A stretch of 12,793 bases of DNA. Source: Candidatus Woesearchaeota archaeon. GTDB taxonomy: Archaea > Nanobdellota > Nanobdellia > Woesearchaeales > ARS49. Below, in pieces: positions 1 to 4,960 of the stretch (positions within the stretch are counted from its first letter, which is position 1; each line of letters begins with the position of its first letter). The DNA is taken from NCBI GenBank assembly GCA_016203345.1, contig JACQMZ010000125.1, positions 1 to 12,793 of the forward strand. The letters are read 5' to 3'. The notes beneath the pieces are model-generated. The model was not told where the DNA came from. It searched no databases and saw only the letters and a list, made by a program, of their open reading frames with translations. The position numbers were made by a program, and so were the translations under genes.

Positions 1-73
1 AGATTCAGCAATTTACGATTGTCATCACAGGCATACCTGCTGTCGAACGACGCGTGTTTACATGGCGCAAAAC

Positions 74-81
74 TTTATATA
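74..81 (+). promoter_or_regulatory. TATA box of the initiator tRNA gene
   Basis: TTTATATA lies with its centre about 28 nt upstream of the first base of the tRNA at 106. This is the spacing expected between an archaeal box A and the transcription start, so the tRNA is probably transcribed with little or no 5' leader. Inferred from sequence and spacing only. Confidence 0.7.
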
Positions 82-105
82 CAACACCAGATCATGTTGC
101 ATCAT

Positions 106-206
106 AGCGGGGTAGGGCAGTCAGGAGTGCCCGGTGGGCTCATAACCCACAGGTCAGAGGAAGCAGAAGGGAAGGCTGCTGCTGAATTCAAATCCTCTCC
201 CCGCTA
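106..206 (+). tRNA. Initiator tRNA-Met (CAT) with a 26-nt intron in the T arm
   Basis: A full cloverleaf can be folded by hand. The acceptor is AGCGGGG (106-112) with CCCCGCT (199-205) and discriminator A206. The D stem is GGGC (115-118) with GCCC (129-132). The anticodon stem is GTGGG (134-138) with CCCAC (146-150), loop CTCATAA, anticodon CAT at 141-143. The variable loop is AGGTC (151-155). The T stem is AGAGG (156-160) with CCTCT (194-198), loop TTCAAAT (187-193). The T arm closes only when 161-186 is removed. The A1-U72 pair and GGG/CCC in the anticodon stem are hallmarks of archaeal initiator tRNA, arguing against elongator Met or tRNA-Ile2. CCA is not encoded. It is the only tRNA seen in the window. 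Confidence 0.93.
161..186 (+). other. tRNA intron at position 53/54 with a relaxed bulge-helix-bulge
   Basis: The 26-nt insert sits between tRNA positions 53 and 54 (T stem/T loop boundary). A bulge-helix-bulge fold places both cuts correctly. Central helix: 155-157 pairs with 182-184, with an A158/G181 mismatch. The 5' bulge G159 G160 A161 is cut after its second base. The intron stem is AGCAG (162-166) with CTGCT (176-180). The 3' bulge A185 A186 T187 is also cut after its second base. Joining 160 to 187 gives a perfect T arm. The outer helix is weak, so this is a relaxed motif, which in known systems needs a broad-specificity tRNA splicing endonuclease (EndA). Confidence 0.87.
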
Positions 207-207
207 T

Positions 208-240
208 AGCCGGGTGAAACCGGCTTCCTTCCCATTTTTC
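208..240 (+). terminator. Hairpin and T-run behind the tRNA, possible terminator or trailer element
   Basis: Two bases after the tRNA a 6-bp stem forms, AGCCGG (208-213) with CCGGCT (220-225), around a GTGAAA loop. A pyrimidine-rich stretch and T5 (235-239) follow. In archaea the T-run alone can terminate transcription; the hairpin may instead mark the end for 3' processing. The remaining bases up to 351 show nothing recognisable. Confidence 0.4.
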
Positions 241-351
241 TCAGATGTTTTGGACTCCAAAAACCGATAATTGACATCCATCGCTGGAAGTTTTCTTGAC
301 CGTTTAATTCCAGCCGGTTAATGACTGAAAAACCACTTAAGAAACGAGAGT

Positions 352-1668
352 CTACTTGACTTTCCACACCCAAAATTCTATTTCGCCTTGACTGACGACT
401 TTATAGAGGGTTTTGTTTTCTATGCGTTCGATTTCTGGCTGTTTGCGAGGGTAGTGGATGATGTAGATCGGCCTGTTCTCATGCAGCCATGCAGTGAGGT
501 TTGCTCCGCCGGTGATGACTGGGTTGTAGTTTCTGTACTCATTATTTCTGCCAAAGAAATCGATTGAGCCCCAGTGATATAATACTAAGGCACCTGTGAG
601 GTTGGATTCGAGAAAGAGTCGCGTGTTTTCTTTGGCGAAAAAGTAGGGTTTCATGTATGCGGCAAAATCTGTCACGTCGCTGAAATTGGCGTATAATCCA
701 ACGGCAAGGATGAACGCAATGATTGCGAGCGCCACATGCTTTTGTCGTTTGTACAGCCAGGAGAATCCGCTGTCCATCAGTGAAAAGAGCAGAAGTGCGA
801 AAGGCAACATGAATCCGATGAGATACCGCGGCTCGGTGTTGGGAAAAAATGGGAGTTGTAGAAATGTAATAACCAGCCACAACACGACTATTAAGAGAGC
901 GTCTGTCAGTTTTGGACGAGAAGCAATGAATGACGCGATTGCCGCAAGGATGAACACGCCTGCTGATTTGAGGATGGAGTGGGTTTGGAATTTAAGATGG
1001 GAGAAATTTGGAGTAAGCGTGACGTGCGGTCCTGCAGGCATCACTACGAATGCGAACGCTACTATGCCAAGCAGGAGCCACAGTATTGGTTGACGTAATG
1101 TTTTACGCTTGCAGATGAGGAACAGAATCAGCGCCAGTGGAATCAGGCGGGCGTTTTGCTTGAATGTCATCGCGATAAACAGGCTTGCCAGTGTCGCAAG
1201 GGCAAGCGGTGTGGTGCGCCGTTCGTGCCAGCGGAGAAAGAGGAGCAGTCCTGCAAGCACAAAGGTTTGCTCCATTCCTGCTGCGTCGCCGAGAAACACG
1301 TATGGCCAGACTATGATGTGAAAAGTAGTGGCGGCATATACTACGCAAGCCCATGCGAGCACCTCGTGCCCTACAAGTCTTCTTGCAAAGTTCCAGAGGA
1401 GCACCAGAGAGGCCGCAAAAAAGAGTCCATGCACGGCATAATACCCTGTGGTGGCCCACTCGAACAGGGGGAACAGTAGAAGATGCATGAGGAGGAATCC
1501 CGGCCTGTCCCATCGGGCATGTGTCCAAAAATAATCCCACGAGCCTTTGCTGCCGTACTCAAGCCATTCATAGTTGTCGCCTAACAGAATGCCGAGTCCG
1601 CTGGTCAGAAACAAGAAATAGACGAAACAAAGAATAAAGAGAATGCTGCCTTTGCGCAGTGCATTCAT
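352..1668 (-). CDS. Polytopic membrane protein, probable GT-C type glycosyltransferase
   Basis: A 438-aa protein with roughly ten to eleven hydrophobic segments, beginning with a membrane helix at about residues 8-29 and ending in a soluble tail of about 90 residues (the last helix ends near residue 345). Directly after the first helix comes GDNYEW (D31, E34). This acidic motif in the first external loop is characteristic of GT-C fold glycosyltransferases, which use lipid-linked sugar donors. The long stretch of paired helices and the C-terminal soluble part also fit. I do not recognise a specific family, and acceptor and sugar are unknown. Its ATG overlaps the stop of the upstream HPF-like gene as ATGA (1665-1668), so translation is probably coupled and the promoter is that of the upstream gene. 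It could also be another polytopic protein of unknown function. Confidence 0.7.
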   Translation of the reverse strand: MNALRKGSILFILCFVYFLFLTSGLGILLGDNYEWLEYGSKGSWDYFWTHARWDRPGFLLMHLLLFPLFEWATTGYYAVHGLFFAASLVLLWNFARRLVGHEVLAWACVVYAATTFHIIVWPYVFLGDAAGMEQTFVLAGLLLFLRWHERRTTPLALATLASLFIAMTFKQNARLIPLALILFLICKRKTLRQPILWLLLGIVAFAFVVMPAGPHVTLTPNFSHLKFQTHSILKSAGVFILAAIASFIASRPKLTDALLIVVLWLVITFLQLPFFPNTEPRYLIGFMLPFALLLFSLMDSGFSWLYKRQKHVALAIIAFILAVGLYANFSDVTDFAAYMKPYFFAKENTRLFLESNLTGALVLYHWGSIDFFGRNNEYRNYNPVITGGANLTAWLHENRPIYIIHYPRKQPEIERIENKTLYKVVSQGEIEFWVWKVK

Positions 1669-2024
1669 GCGCGTATTTTGCGTGTGGTGTCCGTATGGAA
1701 CTTATGATTGATCTGGTGGTGCAAGTCGTCGATTGCCTTGTGTACTGCACGCGTGAGGTCCCAATCGTGTGATTTGCAGCTTTCAAACACGTGTGTGTGC
1801 GCGTTGAGGCGGACGTGCAGGGAATACTTTTGCCGGTTGCCATCTTTTTCCTTTGTCTTGATATGCACCACCATGGTTGAGATGGTTTTGAGGTCGCGCT
1901 GGAGTTTTTCAAAGCCGAGAGTGGCGATGTCTTTGACTGTTTGTTGCGCCGCAGCAGGAAGTTCTGTAAGTCCAACGAACTGCACAAATTCCTGCTCTCC
2001 GAACTTAGGTACGACTTTGGGCAT
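1665..2024 (-). CDS. RaiA/HPF-like ribosome-associated (hibernation-type) protein
   Basis: A 119-aa protein. The order of predicted elements fits the beta-alpha-beta-beta-beta-alpha fold of the S30AE/HPF family: an initial strand (about 8-15), a helix (about 16-39), three strands with the core IKTKEKDGNRQKYSLHV and VRLNAHTHVFES, then a helix AVHKAIDDLHHQI. The last two elements closely resemble the HPF hallmark of a hairpin, a D-D/E-aromatic region and AID..VDKLERQ. Known relatives bind the small ribosomal subunit and inactivate or protect it. I chose ATG at 2024 over a GTG at 2042 because a TATA box lies 28 nt upstream, implying a leaderless mRNA. It ends in an ATGA overlap with the membrane protein gene. 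Family assignment is by eye. Confidence 0.6.
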   Translation of the reverse strand: MPKVVPKFGEQEFVQFVGLTELPAAAQQTVKDIATLGFEKLQRDLKTISTMVVHIKTKEKDGNRQKYSLHVRLNAHTHVFESCKSHDWDLTRAVHKAIDDLHHQINHKFHTDTTRKIRA

Positions 2025-2046
2025 GAACAACAGATTTCTCACCTGC

Positions 2047-2058
2047 TATATATATTTT
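2047..2058 (-). promoter_or_regulatory. TATA box of the HPF-like/GT-C operon
   Basis: On the minus strand the sequence reads AAAATATATATA, centred about 28 nt upstream of the ATG at 2024. It supports that ATG as the start and a leaderless transcript. It lies about 20 bp from the oppositely directed TATA box at 2072-2077. Confidence 0.7.
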
Positions 2059-2071
2059 CCGCCCAAAAGAA

Positions 2072-2077
2072 TTTATA
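2072..2077 (+). promoter_or_regulatory. TATA box of the 2112 membrane protein gene
   Basis: TTTATA lies about 37 nt upstream of the ATG at 2112. Transcription would begin near 2100, giving a short leader of about a dozen bases that contains GAGG (2104-2107), a weak Shine-Dalgarno sequence four bases before the start. This differs from the leaderless arrangement of its neighbours. Confidence 0.5.
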
Positions 2078-2111
2078 CTATGAAGGTGATTGTTGGTGAA
2101 AAAGAGGAACA

Positions 2112-2774
2112 ATGGCGTGGGAAGTGGTAGCGAACGAGTATTGGCAGTTGCTTCTGTCAAGATTGATTGAATTAATCAAAGCGCCGGCGCTTAATCCTGA
2201 AATGGGGTGGATCATTGCGCCGCTGATTTTAACAGTGGTGTTGATGACGTTCTATTTTGGCAAATACACGCGGGAAGAGCTTGGTTGGAACACGGCGATC
2301 GGGAATAGCGTGGTGTTGTTGTTTGTGGCTATTGATTTGTTGAGGTATTTGTTTCATCTTACATCTCCTGGTTCGATTTTGAACTTTCAGGATGAGTGGA
2401 TCAAGTCGCTGATCGCGTTGGGAGTTGCCTCAGAGGGAATTACTTTGCTTTTGTCTAATTTTTTCAAGGCTTTGCCGAAGCACGTCTCGTTTTTTATCTG
2501 CAGTCCGCTTCCCGTGAACCTGCAGGCGTATGTCGCGATTGCGATCGTGTACACTGACATTTCATTTGACTGGGCAACGCTTGTGGCAGCGATCATGTTG
2601 TTTCTCATGCTGCTTATTGCCATGACGCTGATCAAAAAAGTCGAACATTGGATGCTGGTCAAATTGCAGGAAGCAAAGGAGGCGGAACTCGAGGAGGAGA
2701 AGCGGAATGCAGAAGAAACGCGAAAAGCAATTGTTGAACAGCAGAAGAAGCTGAAGAAGCAGAACAAGTCGTAA
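2112..2774 (+). CDS. Membrane protein of unknown function with charged C-terminal helix
   Basis: A 220-aa protein with hydrophobic segments at about residues 31-50, 61-82, 98-118, 134-150 and 154-175. These are followed by a highly charged Glu/Lys/Gln-rich tail (about 176-220) that is probably a long cytoplasmic helix or coiled coil. No signal peptide and no recognised domain. The tail (E and K in alternating blocks, ending in a lysine-rich KKLKKQNK) could bind a partner or nucleic acid. The gene is divergent from the HPF-like gene and appears monocistronic. The reading frame is uninterrupted and its membrane topology is convincing, so I regard it as a real gene without a function. Confidence 0.75.
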   Translation: MAWEVVANEYWQLLLSRLIELIKAPALNPEMGWIIAPLILTVVLMTFYFGKYTREELGWNTAIGNSVVLLFVAIDLLRYLFHLTSPGSILNFQDEWIKSLIALGVASEGITLLLSNFFKALPKHVSFFICSPLPVNLQAYVAIAIVYTDISFDWATLVAAIMLFLMLLIAMTLIKKVEHWMLVKLQEAKEAELEEEKRNAEETRKAIVEQQKKLKKQNKS

Positions 2775-2785
2775 GGTGGCAGGCA

Positions 2786-3055
2786 TTAATGTGGCAGGCA
2801 GGAGCAGTTCTCAATGCGTCGTTCTGTGAATAGTCTGCCTCTGCAGTCTTCACCTGCGCGCCCGGCTATGGCAGGAGATACCTTGCACGTGCCTCCCGTA
2901 ACTTCACAGGTTGCAGGGCAGTTTCCCGTTGTGGCGCGGCCGACAATGGATGAATTCAAGGCAAGTTCCATTCCCACGATGAGTGTGCCGAACAAGAGCG
3001 CGCCTATGGCAATGAGGCTTACTGTTGCCGCCACTTTCGTTCCAGTGTCGCTCAT
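2786..3055 (-). CDS. Small membrane-anchored Cys-rich protein, unknown
   Basis: An 89-aa protein with a short polar N terminus, one membrane helix at about residues 8-31, and a soluble part holding six cysteines (46, 50, 57, 71, 84, 86). With the helix as signal anchor the Cys-rich part would face outwards, where three disulfides could form; alternatively the cysteines bind metal. No known domain recognised. An opposite-strand ORF covers most of the same DNA, but only the minus frame shows a sensible membrane-anchor design. A TATA-like TTAATA lies on the minus strand about 25 nt upstream of the ATG. It faces the plus-strand gene starting at 3083. Confidence 0.55.
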   Translation of the reverse strand: MSDTGTKVAATVSLIAIGALLFGTLIVGMELALNSSIVGRATTGNCPATCEVTGGTCKVSPAIAGRAGEDCRGRLFTERRIENCSCLPH

Positions 3056-3082
3056 AGTAAAGCAAGAGATAATCTGCTATTA

Positions 3083-3337
3083 ATGTCTTGCTGTGAGGCG
3101 GTGCAGCGCTTGCCGCCTGAAGGTGTCGAGCCTTTCTTGCAAGGGTATGCTCCCGAAGGCTTGACTGCAGACGAACAGCAACGCATCTGCGTATACACTC
3201 CTATTTTTCTGCTGCGTAAGCTTGGTTTTCTTGAGCAATGTCTGCGCAAGAAAGGTTTGAGCGCGTTACAAACGGAAAAGCTGAGTGCTTGCAAGACAAA
3301 GTATTTGGAAATGTTGTTCAAGCTCAGCATGGATTAG
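3083..3337 (+). CDS. Small protein of unknown function
   Basis: An 84-aa, probably soluble and mainly helical protein with four or five cysteines (a CC pair near the N terminus, another at about 36, and one or two more). No membrane segment and no recognised domain. Its ATG is 27 bp from the ATG of the divergent Cys-rich protein gene, and its TAG overlaps the TAA of vapC in convergent orientation (3334-3337). The tight packing without overlap into the neighbours' coding sequence supports a real gene, but the promoter is weak: only an ATAGTAAA-like stretch near 3054-3061. Confidence 0.5.
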   Translation: MSCCEAVQRLPPEGVEPFLQGYAPEGLTADEQQRICVYTPIFLLRKLGFLEQCLRKKGLSALQTEKLSACKTKYLEMLFKLSMD

Positions 3338-3729
3338 GGTTCCTTTCGGGGAATTTCAATGCGGTTAAAGTCCTTGTCATACGAATAGAAAGTGTCAGTA
3401 GTGAAAGCTAATGCAGTTGCATAATGAACGGCGTCCATGGTCTGAAGCCTGTGCTCTTTTACCTGATGAAGGGCACTTGAGAGAATGTGCAAATCAAGTG
3501 CCACGACTGTCATAGGTAGTGACAGAATGCTTTGGACTGTGAGATTGGCGGCTTCAATGCCTAATTGCTTTTGAACTTCGTAATGAACTTCGCAAAGGGT
3601 AACTACTGATGTTATAGCGAGTATTTCTTGTTGCTGAACTTTGAGGAGCAACTGTTCACAGGATTTAAAAAAGTCAGGGTTGCGTAATGCTACGTAAAGG
3701 AAAATATTGCTGTCTATGTACACACTCAT
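3334..3729 (-). CDS. vapC: VapC-type PIN-domain ribonuclease toxin
   Basis: A 131-aa PIN-domain protein. The acidic residues expected for the Mg2+-binding active site are all present: D6 in YIDSN, E47 in LCEVHYE, D99 in TMDAVHYATA and D118/D120 in SYDKDF. Length and motif spacing are normal for VapC, so the nuclease looks intact. Known VapC toxins cleave specific RNAs, often tRNAs or rRNA, and are neutralised by the partner antitoxin. The gene overlaps vapB by ATGA (3726-3729) and is presumably translated from the same mRNA. Its stop overlaps that of the convergent small gene at 3083-3337. The target RNA cannot be read from sequence. Confidence 0.93.
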   Translation of the reverse strand: MSVYIDSNIFLYVALRNPDFFKSCEQLLLKVQQQEILAITSVVTLCEVHYEVQKQLGIEAANLTVQSILSLPMTVVALDLHILSSALHQVKEHRLQTMDAVHYATALAFTTDTFYSYDKDFNRIEIPRKEP

Positions 3730-3962
3730 GTCAGCATGCCCTCAAGTTCCTGCTCAAGGCGTTCAATGGAAATGCGAAATTTCTTCTTGGTTAGCGAAGC
3801 CATGGTCTTCACAGGATCTTTGATCTTCTTCAGTGGCGTGAGATGAATTTCATCTCCTTCTATCCACGCAGTAAGTTCCTGCTTTGGTTTGAGACGCAAT
3901 AGTCCCCGTATCGATTTGGGGATGACCACTTGAAATTTTTCAGATACAGTTACACTTTCCAT
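3726..3962 (-). CDS. vapB: VapB-type AbrB-fold antitoxin
   Basis: A 78-aa protein. The first 45 residues match the AbrB/MazE swapped-hairpin DNA-binding fold: VSEKFQVVIPKSIR, then a hydrophobic LRLKPKQEL and a DEIHLTPL strand. The C-terminal part (about 46-78, basic then acidic helix) should wrap the VapC toxin. Known relatives bind their own promoter as dimers, and repression is stronger with toxin bound. The ATG at 3962 has a TATA box 28 nt upstream, so the mRNA is probably leaderless. A palindrome fills the space between the TATA box and the start. It is the first gene of the two-gene module. Confidence 0.93.
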   Translation of the reverse strand: MESVTVSEKFQVVIPKSIRGLLRLKPKQELTAWIEGDEIHLTPLKKIKDPVKTMASLTKKKFRISIERLEQELEGMLT

Positions 3963-3989
3963 ACCACGTAAACGAGGTTTGCGTGGTAT
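3961..3989. promoter_or_regulatory. Palindromic operator of vapBC
   Basis: A 29-bp inverted repeat centred on 3975. The outer arms are ATACCACG (3961-3968) and CGTGGTAT (3982-3989), the inner arms AAAC (3970-3973) and GTTT (3977-3980), with one non-complementary T/G pair between them and a GAG centre. It covers the last bases of the minus-strand TATA box at one end and the first two bases of the vapB start codon at the other. A bound VapB dimer would therefore block TBP/TFB or RNA polymerase. Because the transcript probably starts at the ATG, the palindrome would act as DNA and not as an RNA hairpin. Confidence 0.75.
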
Positions 3990-3994
3990 AAAAA
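3987..3994 (-). promoter_or_regulatory. TATA box of vapBC
   Basis: TTTTTATA on the minus strand is centred about 28 nt before the vapB ATG at 3962. Three of its bases (3987-3989) are shared with the operator palindrome. Confidence 0.65.
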
Positions 3995-4010
3995 TCTTGC
4001 GGTGTAAATA

Positions 4011-4018
4011 CTTATAAA
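4011..4018 (+). promoter_or_regulatory. TATA box of rnhB
   Basis: CTTATAAA is centred about 26 nt upstream of the ATG at 4041, indicating a leaderless mRNA. This decides against a TTG start at 4026. The vapBC promoter and operator lie about 22 bp away in the opposite direction. Confidence 0.65.
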
Positions 4019-4040
4019 GGCTTGATTGCTAAACGCACAC

Positions 4041-4694
4041 ATGACCATTTGCGGTATTGACGAAGCTGGCAGGGGACCGGTAATTGGTCCGCTGGTGATG
4101 TGTGGTGTGCTGATTCAGGAAGGCGAGGAAACTCAGCTGTTGAAGTTGGGAGTGAAGGACAGCAAGTTGCTGTCTGCAAAACAGCGTGAGAGGATTTGCG
4201 AACAGTTGAAGCAGAAGTACAAGTATTGCGTGGTCGAAATTCCTCCTGCAGAGATTGATTCTGCTGTTAATGGAGAGGGTCCGGGAAACCTGAACTGGCT
4301 TGAGGCGGATAAGGCTGCGGAGATTATCAACACGCTTCAGCCGCGGCAGGCTATTCTGGATTGTCCGAGCCCGAACATCAAGGCGTACACTCAGTATCTT
4401 GTTCAGCGGTTGAAAGACAAGAGCACTATTATGCAGTGTGCGCATCATGCTGACCGCGACTTTCCGGTGGTGGGCGCGGCAAGCATCATTGCAAAAGTCA
4501 CGAGGGATGCGCGGATTGAGGAAATCAAGAAGCGTGTGGGCGTGGATTTCGGTTCTGGCTATGTGGCTGATCCGGTCACTGCAGAGTTTGTCAAGAGCAG
4601 TTGGAGCAAGTTTCCTGAAATTTTCCGCCACAGTTGGGCGCCCTATCAGAAACTTGTGAAGGAATTCACGCAGGGACGATTGGATGCATGGTGA
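4041..4694 (+). CDS. rnhB: Ribonuclease HII
   Basis: A 217-aa enzyme that cuts the RNA strand of RNA-DNA hybrids and initiates removal of misincorporated ribonucleotides, acting in the cytoplasm on chromosomal DNA. The family's hallmark GIDEAGRGPVIGPLV lies at the N terminus with D7 and E8. The other two acidic catalytic positions are D107 in AILDCPSP and D128 in HHADRDFPVV, followed by the usual GAASIIAKVTRD. The conserved C-terminal GSGY..DP and W.P....HSW motifs are present. Length is typical for archaeal RNase HII. ATG 4041 is chosen because the conserved GIDEAGRG motif starts at residue 5 and a TATA box is well placed. A small ORF follows immediately. Confidence 0.97.
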   Translation: MTICGIDEAGRGPVIGPLVMCGVLIQEGEETQLLKLGVKDSKLLSAKQRERICEQLKQKYKYCVVEIPPAEIDSAVNGEGPGNLNWLEADKAAEIINTLQPRQAILDCPSPNIKAYTQYLVQRLKDKSTIMQCAHHADRDFPVVGAASIIAKVTRDARIEEIKKRVGVDFGSGYVADPVTAEFVKSSWSKFPEIFRHSWAPYQKLVKEFTQGRLDAW

Positions 4695-4696
4695 CC

Positions 4697-4924
4697 ATGC
4701 AGGACGTTTTCATTAGTTTGGGTGGCTCGTTGACAGGTTTTTTATCGTGTGTGGTGGGCAGGACTGCGCGTACCTACATTGAGGCGGCGCAGAGCATTAC
4801 GTACGTTTCTGACGAGGACAAGCCGCGTGAACACAACTTGACTGTGGTCATCGCTAACACTTTTTTCGTTGCCCGAATTTCGCTGAATGAGCGCCGGAGG
4901 CGCGAATTCGCAAAATTCGATTGA
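4697..4924 (+). CDS. Small protein of unknown function linked to rnhB
   Basis: A 75-aa ORF starting two bases after the rnhB stop; an in-frame ATG at 4688 overlapping that stop would add three residues. The first part is mildly hydrophobic (VFISLGGSLTGFLSCVVG), the middle polar with a DEDKPRE stretch, followed by a probable strand LTVVIANTFFVARISL and a basic RRRREF end. No domain recognised. Its position directly behind rnhB suggests co-transcription. The ORF ends 36 bp before the smc start and overlaps nothing, but short length and lack of homology by eye leave doubt. Confidence 0.45.
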   Translation: MQDVFISLGGSLTGFLSCVVGRTARTYIEAAQSITYVSDEDKPREHNLTVVIANTFFVARISLNERRRREFAKFD

Positions 4925-4928
4925 AAGA

Positions 4929-4936
4929 TTTAAATA
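4929..4936 (+). promoter_or_regulatory. TATA box of smc
   Basis: TTTAAATA is centred about 28 nt upstream of the ATG at 4961, supporting that start and therefore the N-terminal extension of SMC, and implying a leaderless mRNA. Confidence 0.7.
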
Positions 4937-4960
4937 CCTTGTCAGTCCGTTACTGCACGC

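Noticed and set aside
106..206. tRNA-Ile2 or elongator tRNA-Met for the CAT anticodon
   Set aside because: The A1-U72 pair and the GGG/CCC anticodon stem are initiator hallmarks.
19..270. Plus-strand ORF across the window start
   Set aside because: It runs straight through the tRNA gene and has no ATG start or known domain.
188..373. Minus-strand ORF between the tRNA and the membrane protein
   Set aside because: It overlaps the 3' part of the tRNA and the end of the GT-C-like gene and shows no protein-like features.
2814..3083. Plus-strand ORF opposite the Cys-rich membrane protein
   Set aside because: The minus frame has a clear membrane anchor and Cys-rich design; the plus frame looks like its mirror with no coding signal.
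4029..4631. 200-aa minus-strand ORF opposite rnhB
   Set aside because: It is a shadow of a gene with all RNase HII motifs in place.
4861..4911. Inverted GAATT/AATTC repeats near the smc promoter
   Set aside because: They are imperfect, inside the small ORF, and compatible with chance in AT-containing coding sequence; only the 17-base similarity is reported at low interest.
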